Assembly: GCF_020379485.1 (NCBI RefSeq)
Contig: NC_063448.1
Coordinates: forward strand, 19,739,726-19,803,725
Length of the DNA stretch: 64,000 bases
Reading direction: 5' to 3'
Source of the DNA: Brassica napus
Taxonomy: Eukaryota; Streptophyta; Magnoliopsida; Brassicales; Brassicaceae
Shown here piece after piece: positions 10,211-21,999 of this stretch (its first letter is position 1; each line of letters opens with the position of its first letter). The position numbers were made by a program, and so were the translations under genes. Below the pieces are notes generated by a model. The model was not told the origin of the DNA. It ran no database searches and was given only the letters and a program-made list of their open reading frames with translations.

Positions 10211-11744
10211 GTAAGAAAAATATCTTCCCACTCATGTTTCAGATTTCACCAAATACTATAGCACCTTTGCAGGATATTCATACACAATATTCATAAGTTT
10301 TTCTCTATCAATGAATCAATAACTATCTCAAAAATCAAAACTCTTCATCAAACAAAACCCAGGGAAGAAAAACAAATCCCTAAACATATTATAAATCTAA
10401 GTTTAATCATTCAGATTCAGTTTAAATAAAAGTCAAAGATCAACAATTTAAAAGCGAAAATCCGAGATCCATGAAAAGGATTACCAGCAATTTAACTACA
10501 ATGTCACATATACTTCTCCAAACTCACCAAATCAAGTTTTAAGGTATCTTCTCAAGAATATATCATGAATCAGAACTAAATTCTTATGAAGATGACATTT
10601 TTAATGTAGACATGTCTGCTGAAAGATGAAAGATTTATCATAAAAATGGTACAAAATGATAGTAATAGTCTGTGAATAGTGTCATGTACACATAGTTAAA
10701 TAATATATTTTTATGTATATCATTGAAGTAGGATTTAACACATAAATCCAGTCCTTTAAAATATTTGAGATGCATTTATTTGACAAGATTTACATGGTCC
10801 GCTGGCGAAACCTAACCAATCCGACGAAGGGCTACCTTGCCTCTTGATGTAGGAAGCTACGGATTGAGTGGATAATGATCAAAACAAAAATCACCTTGAG
10901 GTCAAGTGGTTACTCAACAACCCGAGATTCATTGAGTAAGACATGACAAGCCTGCCATAGATACACGGAGTAATTGGATCGAGCCGAACAATTTAAAAAC
11001 AAATCATGCTCATCGTTTACACATCACAACACTACTAGTTCACTGTGATACTTAAAATACTCTCATATAACTGTATTGTATTTGACCTGTTTATTTGTAC
11101 ATGTAATATTTATTATTAACATTAATCCAATTTGTGGAAAATATCTTATTAAAATTTAGAATACTTACTTTGTTTCAAATAAGTAGTCGTTCTAGAATTT
11201 TTCACATGATAAGAAACTAAATAAATATTCAAATTTACCGTTGGTTTACCATTAGAATTGCATAACATTTATAGTTTATCTTAGTTTAATTAAATGAAAA
11301 GGAAATAAATTAATAGAAAAATTACATTGAAATCACGAAACGACACTTGTTTTACAAAATTTTATGTAACAACGACACTCGATTTGAACTGAGGAAATAT
11401 TATTTTTACTGTTTCTCTAAACCTATCAAATTTTTTTTTAAATATCACTTCGGATTTTAGCTTCCACATATATCGAGCGCAAATACTCAAACAATATATC
11501 GTGGAATTTATCAAAGAAATATTGTGAACTTAAATATAGGGAAAGAAAGAATAAAGGGTTTTGTGGTTACAAAAGAAAAAGAAAAGGTTTTTTTTGTGCT
11601 AAATTTTGTTATAAAAGATAAGGTTGGTTCGGTGGAAACTTTAAAACTGAAAACCCTAATTTCTAGAGAGCCCCCATTGAGTTGTTATCGTCATCCATGG
11701 GAGATACAAAACCTTTCATCTAGAGTACACAAGAGAGAGAAACA
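10211..11744. other. intergenic and upstream region of the F-box gene
   Basis: Mostly AT-rich with no supported gene. The stretch at 10790-10990 has a more balanced composition and might be a retroposon or an exon relic, but I see no convincing frame. The last 200 bp would hold the F-box promoter and leader; there is no clear TATA box. Confidence 0.4.
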
Positions 11745-12191
11745 ATGATGATATCTAATCTTCCGGCAGATTTGCTAGAAGAAATACTTTCTAGGGTTCC
11801 GGCCACATCTATGATACGATTGAGATCTACTTGCAAACAATGGTACAATTTATTCAAAGACCAAATGTTCGCCGAGAAGCACCTTCGTAACGTTCCAAAG
11901 AAGCTTCGTGTTATCACGTTGAAGGAAAATAGGCTTTTTCTGCCGAGCGTAGATCTGAACTTTGTTCCTCCGTTTATTGAATTTAGCGATGTACTTAGCC
12001 TAAATAATTCTAGTAATTCAGAAGAGGTCCATATGGACTCATGGACTCAGCTTTTCACTGCGATGGTTTATTGTTATGCACCACCGGGGAGGATGAATTC
12101 GTGGTTTGGAATCCTTGTTTAGGTGAAACCACGTGGATCAAACACAGCGAAGGCAGCAAAAAAGTAAAAGAGAGAAAGCCTATGTATGCTT

Positions 12192-12353
12192 TGTAAGAGA
12201 GATACTATAAAGATCTCCTCTCAACTATAGTATATACACATTCCTCTGTTTTAGGAAATGTTAGTTATTATCTAACTTAGTCTCCAAGACTAAACTCTGT
12301 ATATAAACCTCTATTGTACATTACGTTTATAATATCAAAATACATTTCCTATA
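12192..12353 (+). repeat. Copia-1 5' LTR
   Basis: 162 bp, starts TGTAAGAG and ends TTCCTATA. The TG...TA ends are not the usual TG...CA. TATATACACA near 12230 may be the promoter box. Confidence 0.9.
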
Positions 12354-12366
12354 CGGTATCAAGAGC
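12354..12366 (+). promoter_or_regulatory. Copia-1 primer-binding site
   Basis: CGGTATCAAGAGC directly follows the 5' LTR and resembles the initiator-tRNA-Met site TGGTATCAGAGC with small changes. Confidence 0.7.
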
Positions 12367-12456
12367 AAACCGATAACCCTAGATTTTTTTTTTCAGCCGC
12401 CATCCCCATCTTCTTCTTCTTCTCTCCCTTCTCTCGAGCTCTTCCTTCACACATCC

Positions 12457-14037
12457 ATGGCTACTAACGCTAAAATCGTTGATACAACAAAAGCTCTTTT
12501 CAACCTTAACATGGTTAATGTTACCAAGTTAACATCAACCAACTTCATGACATGGAGCCTTCAAATCCAGGCTCTACTCGATGGCTATGATCTGGCTGGT
12601 TACCTTGACGACACAACCATAGCTCCTCCCCAAACCGTCACTCTCGATGATCAACCAGTCGTCAACCCTGACTACTCCAAATGGCGCCGTCAAGATCGCT
12701 TGATATATAGCGGTCTCATCGGCACTCTGTATCCATCCATTCAGTCACTCGTCACCAACACCAAGACCTCCCACGAGGTCTGGAAATCCCTCAGTGCAAC
12801 CTATGCTACTCCAACCCGCGGTCACATTCAACAACTTCTTCTGCAACTGAAGCATTACACCAAAGGCGACAAGAGCATTGATGACTACATGAGAGAACTC
12901 ACCAGCCGCTTTGACCAACTTGCTCTCCTTGGAAAACCATTGGACCATGAAGACAAGATAGAGTACATCGTTGATGGGCTCCCGGAGGACTACAAAACTG
13001 TTGTTGATCAGATAGAAGGGCGCGACACTACTCCCTCCATTGTGGAAATCCATGAGAAGCTTATCAACAGAGAGGCAAAGCTCTTGGCAGTCACCACGCA
13101 CACCTCTGCTTCCGTACCGATGACGGCTAATATGGCTACCTCCCGTCCTAAGCAACAACAACATCGTGGCAACAACTGGAACAACAATTACAAGCCGAAC
13201 CAGTACAATCCGCAGAAACAAGAGAACAAAACCACAAAAGGATATCAAGACCGGTGCCAAATCTGCAGTATCTTTGGTTACAGTGCAAGGAGATGCCCTC
13301 AGATGCAGCAACAGCAAGTCAACCTCACGGGCTCACCGTTTCGTCCGTGGCAACCTAGAGCTAATGTAGCTGTCGCTGCTCAACACCCGTCAACTGCTTG
13401 GCTCATGGACTCCGGTGCTACACACCACCTGACTAGTGACCTGCACAACATGTCTCTGCAACAGCCATACCTTGGTGATGACTCAGTGATGATAGGCGAT
13501 GGCTCAGGCCTACCAATCACACACACTGGTTCAATATCTCTTCCTTCTACTGCACGAAACTTATTTCTGAATAATGTTCTATGCGTGCCAAACATTAAAA
13601 AGAACCTTATATCCGTTTATCGCTTATGTAATGCTAACAAAGTATCTGTTGAATTTTTCCCTGCTCACTTTCAGGTGAAGGATCTCAGCTCGGGGGTCCC
13701 GTTAATCCAAGGCAAGACCAAGGATGAGCTCTATGAGTGGCCAGTCAACCCATCTACCCTTCAAGCCTTTTTTGCTTCATCTACCCCTAAAATAAGTTTG
13801 TCCGATTGGCATTTTCGTCTAGGACACCCGTCTGCTTCTATCCTCAAAAATGTTGTTTCTCATTTTTCTTTATCCTACAAACAGTCTGTAACCCAAAACA
13901 CTTTGTGCTCAGATTGTTCTATCAATAAATCTCATAAATTACCCTTTCATCAAACTTCCATTACCTTCTACTCGCCCACTTCAATATATTTTTACCGATC
14001 TCTGGAGTTCTCCAGTTGTCTCCATAGACAACTATAA
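12457..14037 (+). pseudogene. Copia-1 gag-protease-integrase N-terminal frame, 526 aa
   Basis: The first long frame starts at ATG 12457. Residues 1-210 are the Copia gag (TSTNFMTWSLQIQALLDGYDL; WKSLSATYATPTRGHI). A zinc knuckle CQICSIFGYSARRC at about 268-281 lacks its histidine (Tyr instead). The aspartic protease site WLMDSGATHHLTSD is at about residues 314-327. GAG-pre-integrase (WHFRLGHPS) follows at about 450. The frame runs into a frameshift in the first part of integrase and stops at 14037. A normal element would continue as one polyprotein of about 1,400 residues. Confidence 0.85.
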
Positions 14038-16623
14038 GTACTACCTTGTGTTAGGAGACCACTACAGCCGATATACTTGGCTCTACCCATTAAAGCTTAA
14101 GTCGCAAATCAAGGAGACATTCCAAGCTTTCAAAGCACTCGTCGAGAACTTCTTCTCTACAAATCGGCACAATATACTCAGACAATGGAGGAGAATTCAT
14201 TGCTCTCCGCAAACTCTTATCCGAAGCAGGCATCTCTCATCTCACTTCCCCACCTCACACTCCGGAGCACAACAGAATCTCCGAAAGAAAGCATAGACAT
14301 GTGGTCGAAACAGGACTAACACTTCTCACTCATGCTTCCATGCCCAAGTCTTACTGGTCCTATGCTTTCGCCACAGCAACCTACCTCATAAACCGCCTAC
14401 CAACTCCTGTTCTTCAGATGGATTCACCATTCCACAAATTGTTTGGTACTCTGCCAAACTATGCCAAAACTCGCGTCTACGGCTGTCTTTGCTTCCCTTG
14501 GTTGCGGCCCTATACACACCACAAACTAGAAGATCGCTCTATGTCTTGCGTCTTCAATGGCTACTCTCCCACTCAGAGCGCATATCTATGCCTTCAGCCC
14601 CACACCGGTCGAATCTACGTTTCAAGACATGTACGTTTTGACGAAGCAACCTTCCCTTTCAAAACAAACCTCAAACCTACCCCGACCTCGACTATACCCA
14701 CCGAAACACCTCCTCCTCCTTATCCCCTCGCTACAATAATACCTATACCTCTTCAGCCCCAACTACCACCCAATCCCACTCCACCTGCTCCACTCGTAGA
14801 GCAAACGGGCACTCCGAGCTTGGACCCTCACCCGTCAGTTCAGGTACAATCTTCAACACCTACTTTAAGCATTACTAACAGTGACAATGGTGGTGCAACG
14901 TTAACTTCAGGTGCAGCATTATCATCTCCTGCCACGAATCAGAACATCGCATCTTCTCCAACCGTAGCGGGTTCCTCTGCTGAATCTCCCGCACCGGCTC
15001 TCTCCACTACAATGGCTTCCTCTGCCTCTCAACCTCCGCCATCACCAACACTACCACCACCAGCATTGAGCAATAACCACCCAATGGTGACTTGACGGAA
15101 GAACCTGATCACAAAACCAAGTAAAAAGTACAACTACTCTGCCGCTCTAGTGTCTGCTATCCCAGCTGAACCAAACACCATCACTCAAACTCTCAAGGAC
15201 AAAATATGGAGAGATTCAATGTCGACGGAAATAGATGCCTTCGTGCGCAACGGCACCTTCACTCTGGTCCCACGCAAACCGGGTTTCAATGTTGTCTGTC
15301 GCTGGCTCTACAAAAATAAGTTCAACTCCGATGGTACTCATCGTTGTCCAAAGTCAAGACTGGTTGCTAAGGGATACAAGCAAGAGTTTGGCAGGGAACA
15401 CTAACGGATGAGGTATATATGGAACTGCCGCCTGGGTCCATCGACACAGACAGACCGGACTATGTGTGTAGACTGCATAAGGCTGTCTACGGGCTCAAAC
15501 AAGCTCCCCGAGCTTGGTACATGGAGCTTCACACCTTCCTCCTCAGTCTGGGTTTCACGAACTCTCTAGCGGACACATCGCTCTTTGTTCTACACTACAG
15601 AGGCCACCATATCTGTCTACTGGTTTATGTCGATGACATTCTAATAACTGGCAACACCACCATTGGTATTCAACGCGTTTAAACCCTCCTTGCGGAAAGA
15701 TTTTCAGTAAAAGATGTTGAGGACTTGAGCTACTTCCTCGGAATCGAAGCTCATCGTACACCGAGCGGTCTCCATCTATGCCAACGAAAATACATACTGG
15801 ACTTGCTACATAAGTATGACATGATGAACGCAAAGCCAGTAACCACGCCGATGGCTTCATCTCCAAAAATCACTCTGAACTCCGGTGTCTCACTCTCGGA
15901 CCCTACCAAATATCGACGTCTAATAGGGAGTCTCCAATATCTTCAGTTTACGCGTCTTGACATAGCATATGCGGTTAACCATCTATCACAGTTCATGCAC
16001 AAGCCAACTGAAGACCATTGGCAGGCTGCAAAACGCATTCTACGCTATCTAGCTGGAACTCCGACACACGGTGTTTTTTACTCTGCCAAGAACAAAATAG
16101 TACTTCGAGCTTACTCAGATGCCGACTGGGCTAGCGACAGTGATGACTATATCTCCACAAACTCTTATGTCATCTACCTCGTCAACATCCCATATCCTGG
16201 TCTTCAAAGAAACAAAATGGTGTGGTGAGATCATCTACAGAAGCGGAGTATCGTGCAGTTGCAAACGCAACATCAGAAATTATATGGATTTGCAGTCTTC
16301 TCTCTGAGCTTGGGGCCTCGCTTCCATCAGCTCCAGTCGTCTTCTGCGACAATGTAGGAGCAACATTCCTCTGTGCTAATCCGATATTCCATTCTCACAT
16401 GAAACACATCGCCATTGACTATCACTTTGTTCGGGGACAAGTACAACGCGGAGCTCTAACTGTTTCACATGTCAACACTCTTGATCAGTTAGCGGATGCA
16501 TTAACGAAACCACTCACCCGAGTTCGCTTCTTGGAACTGCGGAACAAGCTTGGCGTGACACCCACGCTGCAGCTTGAGGGGGCGTGTAAGAGAGATACTA
16601 TAAAGATCTCCTCTCAACTATAG
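14038..16623 (+). pseudogene. Copia-1 integrase, reverse transcriptase and RNase H, frameshifted
   Basis: Coding blocks in shifting frames: 14048-14296 integrase core (YSRYTWLYPL); 14301-15095 integrase C-terminal part with a Pro/Ser/Thr-rich linker; 15150-15404 RT fingers, ending KGYKQEFG. The reading then resumes at LTDEVYM (15403 on), so about 40 residues with the first RT catalytic aspartate block are missing. 15419-15682 has YGLKQAPRAWY and the YVDD motif. 15725-16228 and 16222-16623 form RNase H, with [14 protein letters not shown] and FCDN. At least five frame breaks. Non-functional. Confidence 0.85.
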
Positions 16624-16746
16624 TATATACACATTCCTCTGTTTTAGGAGATGTTAGTTATTATCTAACTTAGTCTCCAAGACTAAACTTTGTATATAAA
16701 CCTCTATTGTACATTACGTTTATAATATCAAAATACATTTCCTATA
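16585..16746 (+). repeat. Copia-1 3' LTR
   Basis: 162 bp, two substitutions from the 5' LTR, followed by TSD TGCTT and then by the F-box reading frame. Confidence 0.9.
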
Positions 16747-17519
16747 TGCTTTAGGATACGAGAACAACCAGTCTTGCCACAGCTACAAAATCTTGATGTT
16801 TTGGGACTGTGACGAATTATACGATGGCCAAGTCGATGGATTTAAACTCTATGATTTTAACTCTAATGCGTGGAGAGTTGTTAATTATCCCAACTGCTTC
16901 ATAATGAATTCTCATGGCGTGAATGTGAAAGGAAATGGTTACTGGAACGCTTATGATGACAACTACGTCGACTAAATTCTCAGTTTTGATTTTACGGGAG
17001 AGAGATTTATACGTTTGTGTTTACCTCCTCCATCTCAAGGCTGCATGTATATGTCTCTATCAGTTGTTAGAGAAGAACTCTTAGTGTTACGTTGTGTGAA
17101 AGGTTCATCAAAGATAGAGATGTGGGTGACGACCAATAAAATGGATACTTCTGCTTCAGAATTGTCATGGAGCAAATCCTTTACAATGAACTTTGGTTTT
17201 CCTGTCATAGTTTACACGAGTCTTTTAGTCGACGAAGATAAGAAAGTGGTCTTGTGTGATACAATTGTGGGGGACCACTTGAGCGGGGCTTGTACTATTG
17301 GAGAGGAAGATAAATATTACTCAGAAATCGCTTTTGAAGGAATGTCTATATGAGCACGTCCTCATATTTCCAATTATGTTCCAAGTTTGGTTCGAATCCA
17401 GCAAGGTACTGGATCAGATGTTTTCAGTAAAAGTCCTTGTAGGAGAAGGGATGACGAGGTGATACTGAAATGTGTGATCATGACACCCAGTTTTCACAAG
17501 AGATTAATGACATGATGTC

Positions 17520-17970
17520 TGTAGATCCTAAAATCTACACTAAGAATTTGATAGTGATCGGGAGTTCAATCTAGGGAAAGTAAACGATGTGGGCAACGAT
17601 ATCTTTAGAACACAACGATGTAATCAGTTTCCGGTAGGCAAAAATAAACTTTTATTGATAAATAAGATCGAATACAATGAGTAAAACAAGATCGAAGAGA
17701 TCGTAAAGAGAAAAGATCTAAAGATGGATGAAAACAAGGTCGAAGTATGGGTGTAGCTCTCTCTAGGGTTTTCAACGTGCCCCCCCCCCTTTCCTATGCG
17801 CTGATCTCTTCTTATAACGGGCTGCTCTCGTGATGCTCGCAACCGTTCCGCGATCTCCGTTTCCTTGGATCGATCTTCTTCATGCTTCGTCAAAGTTGGG
17901 CTCCTCTCGTGGTTGCGTGGACCAAGCCATTCGGGCCCAATTGCTTAGTTGACCTATATTGGGTCCAACA
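17520..17970 (-). repeat. Gypsy A 3' LTR
   Basis: 451 bp, partner of 32135-32581. On the minus strand TTATAAGAAG (complement of about 17808-17817) is a likely TATA box. A C-tract sits near 17780. Confidence 0.88.
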
Positions 17971-18173
17971 TTTGTCCCCCAGCCCTTTTGGTTTATTGGG
18001 AAACCGAAAGGGTGAGAACTGACATAACCTGACGTCGTCGCGATTCTCGGGAAGTAGGATGTCACGCCTATCGACATGATTTGACTTGTCGGCCATTTTT
18101 CAAATTGTGTGGTTGAGATCGATAGTTTGTGGCTGGTTAATTTTAAACGCTTCGGGAACCATTTTTTCTTTTG

Positions 18174-18190
18174 TGTATATATATTATACT
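18174..18190 (+). promoter_or_regulatory. TATA-like box before the antisense gene of Gypsy A
   Basis: TGTATATATATTATAC occurs about 90 bp upstream of the ATG at 18278 and is followed by a pyrimidine-rich leader with CTTCAACAC. It suggests the plus-strand gene has its own promoter outside the LTR. Inferred from position only. Confidence 0.45.
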
Positions 18191-18277
18191 TTACCGAATA
18201 TATCGTCTTCTTCAACACAACGATTCTACTTTCTCTCTCATTGTTTTCCTCTTGGTATTTTTTCCTGTTTCGAATCT

Positions 18278-20418
18278 ATGGTGCCTGAAAAATTCGGTCT
18301 TCATCTCCCGATGATCCTCGATGTGAAACATATTGAGGCCATCTACGAACTCTGGGAGTTGATTATGCCGTCGAGATCGAACGTCCTGACGATAATGAAA
18401 CTCCGGAGACTGTGAGGCCGGGGTACTGTGGGGCCTACAAGTCGCATTTCGAAGACGGAGACTTGTCATTTCCTCTTCCTCGTTTTCTTCTTGAGGCGCT
18501 TGCGGAGCTTGGGATGGCTTTTGCCCAGATGGCGCCTAATTTCTTCCGCTACTTCTTGGCTTAGTGGGTCCAAGGTAGGGAGGAAGGTCTCGAGTTTGGC
18601 CTCGGGGAGTTAAAGCAACTGTTTGCTATTAAGCGAAATAGTGGCTTCCCTGGCACAATGATTCTCGCCCCTCGACCCGGCCGTTCTATCATAGACGGTA
18701 TTCCTAACAGGGATGACCGGTGGAGGGAGAAGTTTTTCGTTTTCAAGATTAACCCGGCGTCGGTCGGCGACTTCGATTTCGGAAGGATCCCTAGGGAGTG
18801 GTCCGACGAGATTGGTAAGTTTTTCTTTTTCGAAGTGAATTCTGCTCTTCGGTCTCTTTTTGGCGTTCTCAACTTTTCTCCGCTTATTTGTAGAGCCCTT
18901 TGGTCCTGCACCTATGTCTCCCGAGCTTCGTGGATTAATCGCCACTCTGCAGCGAGGTAGTCCTCGATGGCTCGCTTTTACTGTGGATCGAATTCGAACT
19001 GCTTACGCTCTTCCACCAGGTGAAAACCGTGTAATCCCTATTGGTCTGGCGGCTCCTGTTCGACCGGGGAAGGGTCGTTGTAACAAAAGTAAGCTGATTT
19101 TTCTTCTCTTTCATTTTTCGAAAAGATCTGAGCTAGATTTTTTGCGTGTTCCTCAATTCCCCAAATCTGTTTCGTTCAGGGGCGAGGGAGAAGGAGGCGT
19201 TACATGATCGTCCTGGCGAGTCCTCTGAAGTCGGGTCGTTTGAACGAGCTCAGAAATCTCGGCGCGGACCGACTCTTTTATCGAGATTGCAGGCTCAGTC
19301 TTCTGGTCTTATGGCTAGGCCGGTGTCGATCGCATCCACTGTGGGTGGGACCCGAAGGGCGCCGAACACTTCAGCCGGTTCTGTCGGTGATGGAGCTCTT
19401 GATGACGACGTCGATTCATCGACTCAACGACATCGACTCACCGACATCGACGTCGAGCTCTAGAGGAAATCAATTATGTGAGTTCAAATTTTCCGAGCTC
19501 GGGGCTTCCTCTGCCGTTGCGGGCTTCTGGTGAAGGTACTTCTCAGGTTGACCTGAGCGCTCATCTTCCGGACGTGCATGAGACCTCTTCGTGGAGATTT
19601 TCGTACGATAACGAGGTACCGATCCTCGAGAATCCCGAGCGTCTCGCTTTGATCTGGCGTAAGCTCAGAGAGAAGGGATGTGAGCTTCCTTCTTTGGGGG
19701 ACATGCGAGAACGTGATGCTTATGTTCGGATGGCGGTCGCGAACGCTAAGGTAATCTATCCCGCGATTGCTTCTGACGTTTCATTGGATAAAATGATGTC
19801 TGCCTGAACTTTATTATTGCTTTTGCTTAGGCTATGGAGGCGAGCAATGAATATGCCGCTTTGATGGAGAGGCGGTTGGCTGATTTTCTGAGCAAAGAGG
19901 AGGTTGGCAGTCATCTTCTCATGATTCAGCAATTTCGAGGTGAGTTGGAGGCCGTTCGAGTGACGGAGCAGCAGCGTGAAGTCGAGATTGAGGGATTGCA
20001 GAGGAAGTTAGCTGCTGCTGAGACGGAGAAGATCGCTGTTCAGAAGGACCTCGACTCAATGAAAGAGAAGCATAGGCGGGAGATCGAAGGTCGTGACGCG
20101 GCAGCTCGCAAGGAGCGCAATCTTGCTCGTCGTTCTCTTACTCAAGAATATGACGCGGTTCTGGCCGTGGTGAACGATAAGCTTTGGAAAAAAAAGAAGG
20201 AGACGGCTGCGGAGATTCGTTTGCAGGAGGTGCAAGCTCGTATTGAGGCTTTGACCGTGTACAGCGAAGGTGGTTTCGAGCTTGAAGAGGAGTTGGAGCG
20301 TCTTAGAGACCAGGAGATCTCACTCGATGTGGATTATGGTCTTGCTTCGGTGTCGGATCTTTCCCTTAGTCGCCTCGAACTTACTGAGGTTTCTGGTGAT
20401 TCGGTCGATCAAGATTGA
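18278..20418 (+). pseudogene. plus-strand multi-exon gene in Gypsy A ('putative gypsy type transposon' domain plus coiled coil)
   Basis: It runs opposite to gag-pol. Exon 1 starts ATG 18278 and ends 18814, with a frame break near 18355 and TAG near 18560. It encodes ELKQLFAIKRNSGFPGTM and REKFFVFKINPASV, as in the plant family called putative gypsy-type transposon (Pfam Transposase_28, from memory). Introns with GT/AG ends: 18815-18893 and 19089-19179, with reading phase kept across both. A later exon ends at 19750, and the last exon starts at 19831. The final 194 residues are charged heptads (LEAVRVTEQQREVEIEGLQRKLAAAE), a long coiled coil, stop 20418. The role is unknown. It is damaged here but parallels 25100-26857. 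Confidence 0.7.
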
Positions 20419-20819
20419 TGCGAGAATTGATCTCCTTGCTTTGGAGTTTGTAGTTTGTTTTGTTTTTAATTTTTCTTTTGGTTTGTTGAAGAAACATATA
20501 TATGTCTTCAAAATCGATTATCGGGTTAATACCTTTCTTATCGAATGCTTTGTTCAACTTTAGCTTCATTGAGCTTGTTTGTTTTAACCTTTAGAAGGTA
20601 TAGAACATAGAGTGATCAGGAATCTGTTTTGTGGGCCTTTATACGCCCTGATGGCACAATTGATTGGGTGGGTTATGCTAGCATTTCAAGTCTTCTAAGT
20701 GATAGAAGGAAAGTGACAAAAGTTTGTTTGGTTGTTTGGGCTGCGCTCGGTGTCGAGCTGCCTATGTACCCTCTTCGAGGGATCAAGCCTATTCGTAGTT
20801 CTGTTTCGTTTTTACTAAG
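20419..20819. other. spacer between antisense gene and pol of Gypsy A
   Basis: 3' region of the plus-strand gene. The phrase GAGCTGCCTATGTACCC at about 20756 recurs in element B at about 27887 (GAGCTGCCTACGTACCC), so A and B share this junction. Confidence 0.5.
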
Positions 20820-21990
20820 CTATAGACCGGTAGCCCCCCAGCTCGGAGCTTGACAGACTTGATCGAGGCCAGTTTTGCATTTTTCTAGCTCGTAGACTCC
20901 GGTTCGGATTTCTTTGGTTACTTTGTATGGGCCTTCCCATCTCGTTCCCAGTTTTCCTGCTCCTGGTTCCTTTGTTCCGTCGAACACTTTTCGAAGGACT
21001 AGGTCGCCGATGGAAAAGGTGCGGTTTCTTACATTGGAGTCGTAGTAACGTGCCGCGGCTTGTTGGTAATTTTGTACACGTACTGCCGCTTTTTCTCGTT
21101 GTTCTTCGATCATATCTAGTTGATCGATCAGTAATTCTTCGTTGAGCGCGATGTCTTCTGGACATATTCTGCGTCGTTGGCTTGGGACCTCGATTTCGGC
21201 TGGGATTACGGCCTCAATTCCGTAAGATAGTGATAATGGGGTTTCATGGGTTGCTGTGTGAGGAGTTGTACGGTAGGCCCAGAGGACACCGTACAGTTCT
21301 TCGCCCCACCTCTCTTTTTTTAAGTCGAGCCTTTTCTTGAGGTTGTTCATTATGGTTTTATTTGCGGCTTTGGCATGACCGTTGAATTTTGGATATCGGG
21401 GGCGCGGCCTTAATCTTGATTTTCCACTTTTCGGAGAATTCATTGAATATTTTCGAGATGAATTGCGGTCCGTTGTCGGTTAATATCCCGTACGGTAAAC
21501 CATGTCGACATATAATGTTTTTCCAAATGAAGCTCGTTACCGTCATAGAGGTGATTTTGTGGTATACCTCGGCTTTGATCCACTTGGTTAAATATCCTGT
21601 TAATACCAAAAGGAATCGTAACTGGGCCGGCCCCGATTATATCAGCGGACCTACTATATCCATGGACCATTTCAGGAAAAGGTATGGCGATGATATCGTA
21701 GATAATTTTTGTGTCGGTTAATGTGTCATCGGTGCGGGTCTTTGGCATTTGTCGCATTTTAGTGCGAACTGCTCGCTGTCATCGGCGATCGTTGGCCAGG
21801 AATAGGCTAGCTTTTTTATCCTAATTGCTAAAGATCTTCCGCCGGAGTGGCTCCCACATGACCCTCCATTGGTCTGTTTCAAGATTGTGAACGCGTCTTT
21901 GGGCGATGCACCTAGCAAATATGGCTCGTTCAGGCTACGTTTGTATAGTTTATCTTCCATAATAAAATAACGCGAGCTTCGGTCTTTTAT
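20820..21990 (-). pseudogene. Gypsy A integrase
   Basis: Minus strand. 21960-21718 has the HHCC zinc-binding module (CGSHSGGRSL ... LKCDKCQ). 21609-21358 has the core (LTDNGPQF around the second Asp; the segment with the first Asp is in another frame near 21690). 21443-20820 has the C-terminal core and chromodomain-less tail (WGEELYGVLWAYRTTPHTAT; FSIGDLVLRKVF; RWEGPYKV). Three frames and at least two breaks (near 21400 and 21710) make it inactive. Integrase normally joins element cDNA to chromosomal DNA. Confidence 0.8.
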
Positions 21991-21999
21991 TTTTCAGGC

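Larger units (their letters stand above)
12192..16746 (+). mobile_element. Copia-1, young full-length Copia retrotransposon
   Basis: Two 162-bp LTRs (12192-12353 and 16585-16746) differ by only two substitutions by my count. TSD TGCTT flanks the element. The primer site (CGGTATCAAGAGC) starts at 12354, and the purine tract GAGGGGGCG abuts the 3' LTR. Order is gag, protease, integrase, RT, RNase H, as in Ty1/Copia; RT and RNase H resemble the Ale/Retrofit group. It lies in the same direction as the F-box gene. Despite near-identical LTRs the pol has frameshifts and an RT deletion, so it was probably mobilised by proteins from another copy. Confidence 0.92.
11745..17515 (+). pseudogene. F-box protein gene broken by a Copia insertion
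   Basis: ATG at 11745 starts an F-box (MISNLPADLLEEILSRVPATS...RSTCKQW, residues about 2-45), the Skp1-binding part of SCF ubiquitin ligases. The rest is an FBA-type substrate domain of the large Brassicaceae family (YDFNSNAWRVV, VKGNGYW; near the end YVPSLVRIQQG). The reading is damaged by a 1-base loss near 12052, a Copia insertion at 12192-16746 (duplication TGCTT, 12187-12191 and 16747-16751), TAA at 16973 and TGA at 17351; the frame after each stop is still F-box-like. It ends at TGA 17513-17515, just before Gypsy A. Truncated products of 125 aa are the most it could make. Confidence 0.85.

Noticed and set aside
12745..13317. 190-codon minus-strand frame
   Set aside because: Mirror of the Copia-1 gag coding strand.
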